Of a stretch of DNA of 37,176 bases, positions 8,550-17,567 are shown in pieces. The translations under genes were made by a program, and so were the position numbers. Where the stretch lies: the NCBI RefSeq assembly GCF_900187365.1, contig NZ_FYDG01000019.1, forward strand, positions 1 to 37,176. The letters are read 5' to 3'. The notes below the pieces were generated by a model. That model did no database searches. It saw nothing but the letters and a program-made list of their open reading frames with translations, and was not told the origin of the DNA. This DNA comes from Rhodoblastus acidophilus. Its GTDB lineage: Bacteria; Pseudomonadota; Alphaproteobacteria; Rhizobiales; Beijerinckiaceae. Every line of letters starts with the position of its first letter. The first letter of the stretch is position 1.

Positions 8550-10028
8550 TCAAAGCCAGGACGCTTCGCCGTGAGCCGGCGCGGCCGGCAAGCCGATCAG
8601 GAAAATCGAAGATCCGTCCTGGAACGTGAAAAATTCCTGCGTGGCCGAAGCGGCGTTGGACACGGTCAGATGTGAATCGAAAATGATGATTTCGCTTGCA
8701 AGCCGTGTGATCTGAAAATCCGGATGCAGCGCGGTGAAGTGCAGGATGGCCTGGTTCACATCGGTCAGGGTCGCCGTCGCCGGAACTGCGGGTTTTGGCG
8801 CTTGCGTTGCGTCCGCCGGGGCGTGCGCGCTTTCCGGCGCGGCGGGGGGCGGCGGCGGCGATGTCGGGGGCGCCGCCTCGGATGTGACCACGACGCTGGT
8901 CGCGGGCGAGGGCGCCGACGTCACCAGTTGTTGCTCGTCGGCCGACAAAGTGGTGACGAGATGGGATTGCGCCGAGGCGCCCAGGAGAGAGGCGATTTCC
9001 TGATTGGCGGAGGAAGCCGGCGTTGACGAAGCATTGGCGCTCGACACATCGCTCGCCGGCGCGACCGGTTCGCCGGCCAGGGGCGCCGGCGTCGTCACGA
9101 CGGAGGAATGGGGATTGAGCGTCGAAGCCGTCGCGGCGCTGGAATTGTGGCTCAAGGCCATCGTCTCGGCATTGACCGGGCCATCGGCGTCGAGCTTCAC
9201 CGGCGACATCAGCCGCAGGTTCGATGAATGCGCGGACGCCGCATGCAGCGAAGCCTGGAACGGGTTTTGCGCGCCGGCTTCCGTCCAGGCGTCGGCGCTC
9301 GCCGTCGACAGCGCGAGCGTATGATGCGGCGCGCTTGACGCGCTCTCCAGATCGACAGTCTCGATTCCGCTCAGGCCGATATGGGCGTCGCCGCCGAGGG
9401 CGGCGCCCGACGCCGCGCCGAGCCAGGGCGCATCGAAGCTTGTTTCGGCGAGGGCCGGCTGGGCCCATGTCACGGCCGCGGCGATGGCCGTCAGGACCGC
9501 TGTCGCCTCCCGTCCATTGAGGATGGTGGCGCCGCCGTCCCGCGCGTCCGCCGGCGCGGGGGCCGCAGCGGAGGGGGGCGCGACCTTGGCGACTTTCGCC
9601 TCGGCGGCGACGGCGTCGGTCTGTCCCAACTTGAAAAAGCAGGTTGTGACCAGGGCGACCAGCAGCGCCGCCGGATGGATGGACAATCTCGCGCCGTCTT
9701 TCGGCCGGGCGATGACGATCGGGTGGCGCTCGATCAGGCTTTCGATCAGGGGGCGGAAGTCGTTTCCGCGCACGCACTCGTCGAAAGCCGGGCTGGCGAC
9801 GACATATTCCCCGTCGATGCGCGCGAAATGAACGATGATCTCTTCGTTATCCGCGCGGCAGAACACGAACCATGGATCGCCCTCGTCGGACAGGCCGCGA
9901 TCCGTCACGACCGACATGCCGCCGCGGATCATCGACGCTTCGACGCGGTAGAATTCGGCCAGCTCCTGGTTGTTCCAGTCTCGCGGTCGGGGCGCAGGTC
10001 TGAAAAAAGGAACGACCGTGAAGCTCAT
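8550..10028 (-). CDS. Unknown single-pass membrane protein paired with XRE regulator
   Basis: I do not recognise this 492-aa protein. Residues 1-110 look globular (NQELAEFYRVEASMIRGG, FVFCRADNEEIIVHFARIDG). A single hydrophobic segment spans about 113-133. Residues 140-425 are a long low-complexity stretch rich in Ala, Ser, Thr and Pro, including a poly-Pro run. The last 65 residues return to an ordered, beta-rich look (ALHPDFQITRLASEIIIFDS, FTFQDGSSIFLIGL). Its ATG overlaps the stop of the XRE gene as ATGA, so the two are coupled. They are divergent from the secretion operon. A cytoplasmic sensing domain with a periplasmic stalk and tip, controlling or assisting the exporter, is inference only. 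Confidence 0.7.
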   Translation of the reverse strand: MSFTVVPFFRPAPRPRDWNNQELAEFYRVEASMIRGGMSVVTDRGLSDEGDPWFVFCRADNEEIIVHFARIDGEYVVASPAFDECVRGNDFRPLIESLIERHPIVIARPKDGARLSIHPAALLVALVTTCFFKLGQTDAVAAEAKVAKVAPPSAAAPAPADARDGGATILNGREATAVLTAIAAAVTWAQPALAETSFDAPWLGAASGAALGGDAHIGLSGIETVDLESASSAPHHTLALSTASADAWTEAGAQNPFQASLHAASAHSSNLRLMSPVKLDADGPVNAETMALSHNSSAATASTLNPHSSVVTTPAPLAGEPVAPASDVSSANASSTPASSANQEIASLLGASAQSHLVTTLSADEQQLVTSAPSPATSVVVTSEAAPPTSPPPPPAAPESAHAPADATQAPKPAVPATATLTDVNQAILHFTALHPDFQITRLASEIIIFDSHLTVSNAASATQEFFTFQDGSSIFLIGLPAAPAHGEASWL

Positions 10029-10348
10029 CGGGCGGCGCGCTCTTGGTCCGATCCCTCGGCGAAGACGATTTCGTAGGTCACGGGGTCATAAAACGGCAAC
10101 AGCGTGAGAACGAAATCACGCGCCGTCATTTGAAGAGCCTCGGCCCAGATGCGGTATTTGTCAGGCGGAATTCGGCCACGTCCCGTCTCGAGCTGAGAGA
10201 TGAACGTGTAATATTCCGTGCCGACCATTTCTGCAAGCTGACGTTGTGAAAGGCCGCACGCCTCGCGGCGCTCCTTCAGCCATCGCCCGGCTTCGCGGCG
10301 CAACTCATACGTGTCGGATGCGCTTCGTTTCTGAGGGTTGGTGTACAT
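10025..10348 (-). CDS. XRE-family helix-turn-helix regulator
   Basis: This 107-aa protein carries a Cro/CI-type HTH at about residues 23-75 (LKERREACGLSQRQLAEMVG, then FISQLETGRGRIPP). The C-terminal tail FYDPVTYEIVFAEG is unlike that of simple repressors. AGGAAA lies four bases upstream of the ATG. It is cotranscribed with the downstream unknown membrane protein (4-bp overlap) and sits back to back with the type I secretion operon across a 224-bp gap carrying repeated dyads. It probably regulates its own operon, the exporter, or both. The HTH call is firm; the target is inferred. Confidence 0.85.
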   Translation of the reverse strand: MYTNPQKRSASDTYELRREAGRWLKERREACGLSQRQLAEMVGTEYYTFISQLETGRGRIPPDKYRIWAEALQMTARDFVLTLLPFYDPVTYEIVFAEGSDQERAAR

Positions 10349-10572
10349 GGCTTTTCCTATTTAGCAAAAACCATACCATAAGATTTCAGCAGGATGCAAG
10401 CGATTCGCTGAAAAAGCAAAGCACAATCTATGCTTGTGTTAAAATTGCTTTATGATAAGCCTCGCCATGGTGTGAACACACTCGCATAGGTTGTGCGTCA
10501 TTTGGCCAGGATTGGGAACGCCCTCGCTCCGAAAGAGGCTTTTTTGTCGCAAATTTACGGAATGGCTCGCCA
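10349..10572. promoter_or_regulatory. Divergent promoter region with inverted repeats between XRE gene and secretion operon
   Basis: This AT-rich gap contains several dyads. TTTCAGC at 10384-10390 is mirrored by GCTGAAA at 10407-10413. The 12-mer CACAATCTATGC at 10422-10433 is mirrored, with one mismatch, by GCATAGGTTGTG at 10484-10495. GTGTG-AA-CACAC lies at 10470-10481. Repeated half-sites spaced 50 bp apart are what an XRE repressor operator array would look like. No clear -35/-10 pair could be fixed. Confidence 0.55.
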
Positions 10573-12324
10573 ATGAAGGTCCTCCCCCGTTTTCAGAACC
10601 AGGACGTTTTGCTGGCCGGCGCCCGGGCTACGGCGCCCATTTTCATCGCCGCGATCATTTTTAGCTTTTTCATCAATCTGCTGATGTTCGTCAGCCCGCT
10701 CTACATGCTGCAAATCTACGATCGCGTGATCACCAGCCGCAGCGAGCCGACCCTGATCGCGCTCACGGTCCTCGCGGCGGTCCTCATCTGCGTTTACGCC
10801 ATCCTGGAAATGCTGCGTTCGCGCCTCCTGGTGCGCGCCGGTCTGCTGTTCGACGAGAAAATGGCGGCGCCGCTGTTCAACGCCGTGCACCGGGGCAACC
10901 TGCGCGAGCCCGGCGCCAATCACGTGCAAGGCCTGCGCGATCTCGACACGCTGCGGGAGTTCCTGACGGGCCCCGGCCTGATCGCCCTGTGCGACGCGCC
11001 CTGGTTTCCGATTTTCGTCTTCGCCTCCTTCCTGCTGCATCCCCTGTTCGGCTATCTCGCCCTCGCCGGCAGCGCGATCACGCTCAGCCTGACGTTCCTC
11101 AACGAGAAAGTCACCAAGGCGCAGATCAACTCCGCCGGCCGCGCCTCGATGATGGCCAGCCAAAGCGCCCAGTCGATGTTCCGCAACGCCGAGGTCCTGC
11201 AGGCCATGGGCATGCGGGAGGCGGTCAAGAAGATCTGGACCGGGCATCACGACACGACCCTGGCGCTGCAGGCCTCGGCCAGCGACCGCGCCGGCCTGAT
11301 CGTCGCCGCCACCAAATTCTTCCGCATGTTCCTGCAGACCGCCATTCTGGGAACGGGCGCCTATCTGGTCATTCAGAGGGATCTGTCCGCGGGCGGCATG
11401 ATCGCCGGCTCCATTCTCATCGGCCGCGCCCTGGCGCCGATCGAAATGGCCGTGGGCAGTTGGAAGGGCTTCATCGCGGCGCGCAGCGCCCTCGAACGCA
11501 TCCGTCATTTGTTCTCGGTCGCCGGCGCGGAGCCGGCCAACATGTCGCTGCCGCGCCCGGCGGGCGCGCTTCAGATCGTCAATCTGATCGCCGGCGCCCC
11601 AGGGCAAAACGGCTTCATCATCAAGGATCTGAGCTTCAATCTTTCCGCCGGCGAAATCATCGGCGTGGTCGGCCCGAGCGCCGCCGGCAAATCCAGCCTG
11701 GCGCGCTTGCTCGTCGGGGTGTGGCCCGTCGCGCGCGGCGCCGTGCGGCTCGACGGCTCCGATCTGTCGCATTGGAATCCGGAAGAACTCGGGCGCTATA
11801 TCGGCTATCTGCCGCAGGACGTGGAGCTGTTCGCCGGGACCATCGCGCAGAACATCGCCCGCTTCCAGGACATTGACACCGAACAGGTGATTTTCGCCGC
11901 CCAGCTCGCGGGCTGCCACGAACTGATCCAGCACCTGCCCAAAGGCTACAACACGCAGATCGGCGAAGGCGGGCAGGCCCTGTCGGGCGGCCAGCGCCAG
12001 CGCATCGGCCTGGCGCGCGCCCTTTACGGCCGGCCGAGCCTTGTCGTTCTCGACGAGCCCAACGCCAATCTCGACGCCGCCGGCGAAGAAGCGCTGCTCG
12101 CCGCCGTCCAACGCCTGCGCGCGATGAAAACGACGGTCGTGATCGTCACGCACAAGATCAACATTCTCACGGCGGTCGACAAGATCCTGGTCATGGCGGA
12201 CGGCGCCGCCCAGGCCTTCGGCGCCCGCGACGCCGTGCTGCAAAGCCTGATGGGACCGCGCGTCGTGGCGACCACGCCCGCGCCGGCGGTCCAGGCGCCT
12301 CAAGCCGCGACACAGGGCCGATGA
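10573..12324 (+). CDS. Type I secretion ABC transporter, permease/ATPase (PrtD/RsaD family)
   Basis: This 583-aa half-transporter has an N-terminal membrane domain (about residues 20-300) and an ATPase domain with all motifs intact: Walker A GPSAAGKS at 367-374, signature LSGGQRQ from 470, Walker B LVVLDEP at 490-496 and switch His527. There is no N-terminal C39 peptidase or CLD domain, as expected for the PrtD/RsaD group, which exports RTX and S-layer proteins with an uncleaved C-terminal signal. It energises export across both membranes with the adaptor and channel encoded next. Its stop overlaps the HlyD start by 4 bp. The only obvious substrate on this molecule is the 1085-aa protein at 31976-35233. 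Confidence 0.95.
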   Translation: MKVLPRFQNQDVLLAGARATAPIFIAAIIFSFFINLLMFVSPLYMLQIYDRVITSRSEPTLIALTVLAAVLICVYAILEMLRSRLLVRAGLLFDEKMAAPLFNAVHRGNLREPGANHVQGLRDLDTLREFLTGPGLIALCDAPWFPIFVFASFLLHPLFGYLALAGSAITLSLTFLNEKVTKAQINSAGRASMMASQSAQSMFRNAEVLQAMGMREAVKKIWTGHHDTTLALQASASDRAGLIVAATKFFRMFLQTAILGTGAYLVIQRDLSAGGMIAGSILIGRALAPIEMAVGSWKGFIAARSALERIRHLFSVAGAEPANMSLPRPAGALQIVNLIAGAPGQNGFIIKDLSFNLSAGEIIGVVGPSAAGKSSLARLLVGVWPVARGAVRLDGSDLSHWNPEELGRYIGYLPQDVELFAGTIAQNIARFQDIDTEQVIFAAQLAGCHELIQHLPKGYNTQIGEGGQALSGGQRQRIGLARALYGRPSLVVLDEPNANLDAAGEEALLAAVQRLRAMKTTVVIVTHKINILTAVDKILVMADGAAQAFGARDAVLQSLMGPRVVATTPAPAVQAPQAATQGR

Positions 12325-13721
12325 CCATGACCGCGAAAAAGCTGCTCGAAACCGTATCGTCCTGGGTGGAGCTTGGCCGGGAGATCGTCAACGCGAAGAC
12401 CAGCGCGGCGCCCGAGAAGGACGGCAAGTCGCTGACGGATTGGCGGCCGATCGCTTTCGCCGGCTATACGGTGATCGGGATGACGTTCGGCGTCGCCGGG
12501 GTATGGGCGGCGGTCGCCAAGCTCGACAAGGCGGTGATGGCCAGCGGCTTCGTCGAAACGGAGATGAACCGCAAGACGATCCAGCATTTCGAAGGCGGCA
12601 TCATCCGCGAAATCCTCGTCAAGGAAGGCGAGCACGTCGCCCAGGGACAGCCGCTGTTCCGCCTGCAAAGGATCCAGGCCGAGGCTTCGCGCGACACGGT
12701 CGTCAGCCAGCTCAATTCCGCGCTCGCGCTCGAAGCCCGTCTGCTCGCCGAGCGGGAGCAGAAAGAGTCGATCGTCTGGCCGGCGGAGCTCGCCAGCCAG
12801 AAGGACGATCCGAATCTGCCGCGCATCATGGCGGACCAGGCGCACCAGTTCTCCGAACGGCGCGCCTCGCTGGGCGGCCAGATCGACATTCTGGAGAAGC
12901 GCGTCGAGCAATTGGGCAAGCAGATCCAGGGCATCGCCATCGAGAAGGATTCGACGCAGAAGCAGGTCGCCTACATCAATCAGGAATTGGTCAATCTGCG
13001 CGAACTCGCGACCAAAAAGCTCGTGCCGCTGACCCGCGTGTTCTCGATGGAGCGCGAGAGAACGCGCCTGGAAGGCGTGATCGGCCAGTCGGACGCCGAC
13101 ACGGCCAAAGCGGAAAGCACGATCGGCGAAACGAAGCTGCAAATCCAGCAGGCGCGCCAGAAGTTTCAGGAAGAGGTCGCGAGCAACCTGCTCGACACGC
13201 GCCAGAAAGTCTCGGAACTGCAAGAACGCAAACGCGTGGCGCAGGATGTGCTCACCCGCGTCGACATCGCCACCCCGCGCTCCGGCACGGTGCAGAACCT
13301 GAAGGTTTTCACCATCGGCCAGGTCATCCGTTCGGGCGAACCGCTGCTGGATATCGTGCCCGACGACGAGCCGCTGATTGTCAGCGCGCAATTCTCGCCG
13401 ACCGATATCGATATCGTTTACGCCGGCATGCAGGCGGAAATCCGCTTCCCGGCGTTCCACGCGCGCTCCATTCCCGTGATGATGGGCGAGCTGCGGTCGC
13501 TTTCGCATGATCGCCTGATGGATGAGATGACGCGCCAATATTATTTCCGCGGCGTGATCGCTCTCAACCGCGCCGACATTCCCGAAGACTATCGCGCCAG
13601 ATTGCGCTCGGGCATGCCCGCCGAAGTGGTTGTCGCCGCCGGCGAGAGGACCGTCCTGAGCTACATCGTATCGCCCCTGACCGGTTCGTTGAGAAAAGCT
13701 CTGCGCGAGCCAAACGACTGA
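12321..13721 (+). CDS. HlyD-family type I secretion periplasmic adaptor (membrane fusion protein)
   Basis: This 466-aa protein has a short cytoplasmic tail, one membrane anchor at about residues 45-70 (AFAGYTVIGMTFGVAGVWAA), a biotinyl-lipoyl-like segment (IQHFEGGIIREILVKEGEHV), long coiled-coil helices (about 120-310) and a second lipoyl half with TPRSGTVQNLKVFTIGQVI. It bridges the inner-membrane ABC protein and the outer-membrane channel. The ATG overlaps the ATPase stop as ATGA. A second in-frame ATG two codons later is also possible. The TolC-like gene follows after 29 bp. Length and layout are typical of PrtE/RsaE proteins. Confidence 0.95.
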   Translation: MTMTAKKLLETVSSWVELGREIVNAKTSAAPEKDGKSLTDWRPIAFAGYTVIGMTFGVAGVWAAVAKLDKAVMASGFVETEMNRKTIQHFEGGIIREILVKEGEHVAQGQPLFRLQRIQAEASRDTVVSQLNSALALEARLLAEREQKESIVWPAELASQKDDPNLPRIMADQAHQFSERRASLGGQIDILEKRVEQLGKQIQGIAIEKDSTQKQVAYINQELVNLRELATKKLVPLTRVFSMERERTRLEGVIGQSDADTAKAESTIGETKLQIQQARQKFQEEVASNLLDTRQKVSELQERKRVAQDVLTRVDIATPRSGTVQNLKVFTIGQVIRSGEPLLDIVPDDEPLIVSAQFSPTDIDIVYAGMQAEIRFPAFHARSIPVMMGELRSLSHDRLMDEMTRQYYFRGVIALNRADIPEDYRARLRSGMPAEVVVAAGERTVLSYIVSPLTGSLRKALREPND

Positions 13722-13750
13722 TATTTTTAAGAAGTTTCGGGGTAGCGTCG

Positions 13751-15127
13751 ATGCGTGGCCGTAAGATCTCCTTGTCCTCTTTCGCCATTTGCCTCAGCGC
13801 GATGCTGCACGGCGCGCCCGTGTGCGCCGATAGTTTGTCCGACGCGCTCGCCCGCGCCTATGTCTCCAATCCGCAACTCAGGGCGCAGCGCGCGGATACG
13901 CGGGCGACGGACGAGACCTTGCCGCAGGCGCTGGCGGGCTACCGGCCCAATGCGCTGGTCGCCGTCGATGGCGGGCTTCTGCGCGAGAATTACGCCGTAC
14001 CGGGGCCGAGAGGCCAGAAGGTCAATTTGTCCTCGCACCCCGGCGGCGGCTACGTTCAGCTTTCGCAAAACGTGTTCAACGGGTTCCGGACGCAAAATCA
14101 GGTTCAGCTCGCGCAATCCCAGATCCTGTCTTCACGGGAATCCCTGAGATATACCGAACTGAGCGTGCTCGCGAACGCCGTCGCCGCTTATATGAACACC
14201 TTGCGCGACACGGCGATCTACCGGCTGCGGAGCAACAACGTTCGGGTTCTCGAACAGCAGGTCGAGGACACCAAGACGCGCCTCCGGTGCGGCGAGGTGA
14301 CGCTCACCGATCTCGCGCAAGCGGAGGCGGCCCTGTCACAAGGCCGCGTCGATCAGACGGGCGCCCTCACCAATTTGAAAAGCAGCATCGCCAGTTACGT
14401 CCAGGTCATTGGCGACGAGCCAAAATCCCTGACGCCGGCGAAAACGCCGGCGGATCTCCTGCCGAAAACGCTCGATCTCGCTTATCAGTTGGCGGACGAG
14501 GATCATCCGCTTGTTCTTTCGGCGCGGCATAATGTCGATGTCGCGCATCAAGCCGTAAAAGTCTCCGAAGGACAATTGCTGCCCTCCGTCGACGTGAGCG
14601 CCAGAAGCGGTCCCCGCTACAATTACGCCAGCGTCGAAAAGCAAAAATATTACGACACGACGATTTCCGCCCAAATTTCCATCCCGCTGTACGATAGCGG
14701 GACCACCTATTCGGAAATCCGCCAGGCCAAGGAAAAATTGGGCCAGGCGGAAGCCGTCTCTGATCAATATCGCTATCAGGTCCACGCCTCGGTGGCGACG
14801 TCCTTCGCGGCCTGGGAAAATTCTCAGAAAATCATCGTCGACGCCGGACGGGAAGTGCAGCAATCCGAACGGGCGCTGGCCGGAATTCGCGAAGAAGCGC
14901 GATTGGGTCAGCGCACGACATTCGACGTGCTCTATGCGGAGCAGTCCCTGCTCAATGCGCGCATCACCTATGTCTCGGCGCAACACGACCGGACCATCGC
15001 CGCTTTCTCGCTGATCGCCTCGACCGGACGCCTGTCCGCGGAAACGCTTGGCCTCAATGTGCCGCTGTACAATGCCGCCGACCACTATGATCGGGTGAAG
15101 GACAAGTGGTTCGGCACAAATCCATGA
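13751..15127 (+). CDS. TolC-family outer-membrane channel for type I secretion
   Basis: This 458-aa protein starts with a signal peptide (ISLSSFAICLSAMLHGAPVCA, cleavage probably after CADS or just before it). It then shows the TolC repeat pattern: SLSDALARAYVSNPQLRAQ at the mature N-terminus, the strand-helix GGGYVQLSQNVFNGFRTQNQ, and the related second half with SAQISIPLYDSGTTYSEIRQ. These are the two repeats that form the trimeric beta-barrel and helical tunnel. It completes a three-gene exporter with the ABC and HlyD genes. Having its own channel means the system need not borrow the chromosomal TolC. Confidence 0.95.
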   Translation: MRGRKISLSSFAICLSAMLHGAPVCADSLSDALARAYVSNPQLRAQRADTRATDETLPQALAGYRPNALVAVDGGLLRENYAVPGPRGQKVNLSSHPGGGYVQLSQNVFNGFRTQNQVQLAQSQILSSRESLRYTELSVLANAVAAYMNTLRDTAIYRLRSNNVRVLEQQVEDTKTRLRCGEVTLTDLAQAEAALSQGRVDQTGALTNLKSSIASYVQVIGDEPKSLTPAKTPADLLPKTLDLAYQLADEDHPLVLSARHNVDVAHQAVKVSEGQLLPSVDVSARSGPRYNYASVEKQKYYDTTISAQISIPLYDSGTTYSEIRQAKEKLGQAEAVSDQYRYQVHASVATSFAAWENSQKIIVDAGREVQQSERALAGIREEARLGQRTTFDVLYAEQSLLNARITYVSAQHDRTIAAFSLIASTGRLSAETLGLNVPLYNAADHYDRVKDKWFGTNP

Positions 15128-15327
15128 GGGCGGCTTGAGCGTGTTGTTGTCCGAACGGGGACGAACAAGCCGTCGCCCATTCTGTGGCGAGGCTCGAAGA
15201 TGGGTTTGTTTCCGCTCTTTAGTTTGGAGATATTCTTGTGATACAGTCGTAATTCGCCGAGGCTGTCTTCGACGCCGGCTCAAACCATGATGCGCCTGGC
15301 GCTATACAACCGTGAAGTTGAATTTAA
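15128..15327. other. Spacer between secretion operon and acyltransferase
   Basis: This 200-bp stretch lies between the TolC gene and the AT-rich acyltransferase gene. Base composition drops towards its right side. I see no convincing terminator hairpin with a T-run and no clear promoter; the last 30 bases (TATACAACCGTGAAGTTGAA) may contain a start site. Confidence 0.35.
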
Positions 15328-16536
15328 ATGAGACTCTATTCATTTGATTTTTTTCGCGGCGTCGCAATCCTTGGGGTTATCTTTCACCATTATATGGCCG
15401 GCCCCTTAAGTCAATTTATTTATTCTAAAACCCCTGACCATGAATTCATATTCAACCCTGTCGTCAACAGCGGTTGGCTGGGGGTGACGGCGCTTTTTGT
15501 CATCAGCGGCGCCGTTCTTTATAACGCAAAAATCATAGAGTCCGCGAAGTCGCTGTTTTCTTACTACAAACATCGCGCCATTCGCCTTTTGCCGCTTTAT
15601 TTTATTGTTATTTTGACTTCGTTTTTATTGAACAACGATGATGTGCAGACCTTGGCCAAAAATATGTTCTGGCTCTTGTTCGGACTGCACGATTTGCGCC
15701 CCTCCCTGTGGATCCCGGACATGCTCTGGGTGTGCTGGTCGCTCGGCGTCGAGATCTTGTTTTCCATATTGTTGCCCGCCGTCATCTGGATGATGACGCG
15801 CCTGAATTTTGTCAGGACAATTCTGATATTTATCGCGTTCTGTTGGATTTACAGATTAGTCGCCGACCATATGTGGTTCGTGTTGAATCCGAATTATAAA
15901 AACCCGCTTATCAATCCTTTCATGGACAATATCGTCGGGAGAATCGATGATTTCATGATCGGCATGTATGCCGGCGCGATGATCCGCAAGAGGGAGGATT
16001 TTGATAAAAAAATATTTATATCTGCGATATTTATATTAATTATTTCAATATATGGCTGGGGCCTTGTGATTGAATCACACCGAAACTTATGGATTTCCGC
16101 TTTGGTTTCGACGCTGCATCTGACCATGGCGGGTTCGATCGCAGTGTTTCTGGTCGTCGCGGCGCGATCGAGCATCTTCAACAAACCAATCGCATCGCCA
16201 TTGGTTTTTATGGGAACGATTTGTTATTCGGCTTATTTCATGCACGCGTTGTTGATGCGCTATTTTCAGACGTTCAACACAGAGATCCAGTGGTCGTTGC
16301 ATCAGTCCATGTCGCGGGTGGCGATGACGTCGCTGACCGCTTTGGGGGTGACAATATTGGTTTCGACGATCACCTTTGTTTATATCGAAACGATGGGCAT
16401 CAAGCATGTTCCGGCATGGGCGGCGACATTTCGTCAGCGGGTTCGGCAGGGCCTGCAGGCCGCAACAGCCTGGCGGCCGCCCCTGAGTTGGCTCGCAAGT
16501 GGACGCCTCCGGCGAATCCGGCTTGGTTCACGCTAG
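15328..16536 (+). CDS. Acyltransferase family 3 membrane protein (polysaccharide O-acyltransferase)
   Basis: This 402-aa protein with about ten membrane spans starts directly with the family motif FDFFRGVAILGVIFHHY; the His pair there is the expected catalytic region. Later segments include the conserved SWSLGVEI-like VCWSLGVEILFS. AT3 enzymes acetylate or otherwise acylate sugars of O-antigens and capsules at the membrane. The gene is strikingly AT-rich compared with its neighbours (long A/T runs around 15990-16060) and uses many TTT, ATT and AAA codons, which suggests recent acquisition from another source. Its TAG stop shares CTAG with the stop of the convergent glycosyltransferase. The last 40 residues are Arg-rich and may be translated into formerly non-coding DNA. 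Confidence 0.88.
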   Translation: MRLYSFDFFRGVAILGVIFHHYMAGPLSQFIYSKTPDHEFIFNPVVNSGWLGVTALFVISGAVLYNAKIIESAKSLFSYYKHRAIRLLPLYFIVILTSFLLNNDDVQTLAKNMFWLLFGLHDLRPSLWIPDMLWVCWSLGVEILFSILLPAVIWMMTRLNFVRTILIFIAFCWIYRLVADHMWFVLNPNYKNPLINPFMDNIVGRIDDFMIGMYAGAMIRKREDFDKKIFISAIFILIISIYGWGLVIESHRNLWISALVSTLHLTMAGSIAVFLVVAARSSIFNKPIASPLVFMGTICYSAYFMHALLMRYFQTFNTEIQWSLHQSMSRVAMTSLTALGVTILVSTITFVYIETMGIKHVPAWAATFRQRVRQGLQAATAWRPPLSWLASGRLRRIRLGSR

Positions 16537-17567
16537 ATGCAGCGCACGGTGACCATTTCCTCGCGGCCGGCGGTTTCGTAAGCGCCAAACCCTTGCAACA
16601 ACTCGGATAAAGATGCGGGTTTCCCGCCGCATGGTCCCGTCAAAACAATGCGATCTGGCATGAGGTCTTGCAGCGGCGCGACCGCCAGCTTCGGCAAGCG
16701 GACGACGCTTCCAAAATGCCACAACCTGAACGCCAAGACGCCGGCCTGAAGTCCGGTGACGCCAAGAGACTCCGCCAGAGCTTCAATCGCGTTCGGGACG
16801 ATGGCGTTGAGGTCGAGTTTTATAAAATCGTCCGCGATTTTCCGAGAAAGTTTCGGGTTTCTGGCTGCAACCGCGCGTGTGGGCGCTGGGGCATGATCGA
16901 AGACGCGTTCGATCAGGACTGGCTTGAAGAAGCGAATCCAACGGACCCAAAGGGCTTCATCCGCGCAATGCAGAGCTTCCGCCGCTTGCGGGTAGCCGCC
17001 GAGCAGGTTGAAAACATCCTTGCGGGCGAGAATGCCGCCGTGCGGAAACGGACAGCCGCCCTCGCAGAAGCAACGCAAGATCGCGGACCAACCGTCAGGC
17101 CTGATAGGATCGACCGGCGGATCCCCGTTTTCAAACACCAATGTCATCCCGGTTCCGAGAATTGACAAATCCGGATCCGCTGCAAAACGCGCCAATTGCG
17201 GGCCGATTTTGCCAGGAAGCCAGATGTCATCATCGTCGAGGCGGGCGATCAGGTCGTAGCGCGCTTCCGCAAGCCCCCGGTTGAGCGCCTGGACCAGCCC
17301 ATTGCGTCGATATTGGCGCAGGCAGCGAATGTTCGCCTTAACGCCAAGCGGCGCCTCCGCCAGGAGGTCCGCGATCGGTTTGGGACTGCCGTCGTCTATG
17401 ATGACGATCTCGTAGTCGCCGTCGAATTTCTGTTCGGCCACCGATAGGATCGCGGCGCGAAGCTGTTCAACGCGCCTGGGAGCGTCGAGCGGGATGTAGG
17501 ACGGCATCAGCACGCTGAAGCGGCGGGCGTCACACGTCGCGAGCAATTGCGGGTCTCCCAAGGTCAT
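16533..17567 (-). CDS. GT2-family glycosyltransferase
   Basis: This 344-aa GT-A enzyme opens with FSVLMPSYIP, followed by EIVIIDDGSPKPIADLL, NGLVQALNRGLAEARYDLIA and the metal-binding RLDDDDIWLPGK. It transfers a sugar from a nucleotide donor with inversion, in the cytoplasm. I chose the ATG at 17567 because it forms an ATGA overlap with the upstream stop and has GGGAG seven bases before it. An ATG at 17585 would add six residues. It is the second gene of a two-gene minus-strand operon with the double-GT2 protein. The C-terminal 100 residues are not recognisable. Confidence 0.88.
   Translation of the reverse strand: MTLGDPQLLATCDARRFSVLMPSYIPLDAPRRVEQLRAAILSVAEQKFDGDYEIVIIDDGSPKPIADLLAEAPLGVKANIRCLRQYRRNGLVQALNRGLAEARYDLIARLDDDDIWLPGKIGPQLARFAADPDLSILGTGMTLVFENGDPPVDPIRPDGWSAILRCFCEGGCPFPHGGILARKDVFNLLGGYPQAAEALHCADEALWVRWIRFFKPVLIERVFDHAPAPTRAVAARNPKLSRKIADDFIKLDLNAIVPNAIEALAESLGVTGLQAGVLAFRLWHFGSVVRLPKLAVAPLQDLMPDRIVLTGPCGGKPASLSELLQGFGAYETAGREEMVTVRCI

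Noticed and set aside
10555-12303. A 582-codon minus-strand frame opposite the ABC transporter gene
   Set aside because: Antisense shadow; the plus-strand protein has every ABC motif intact.
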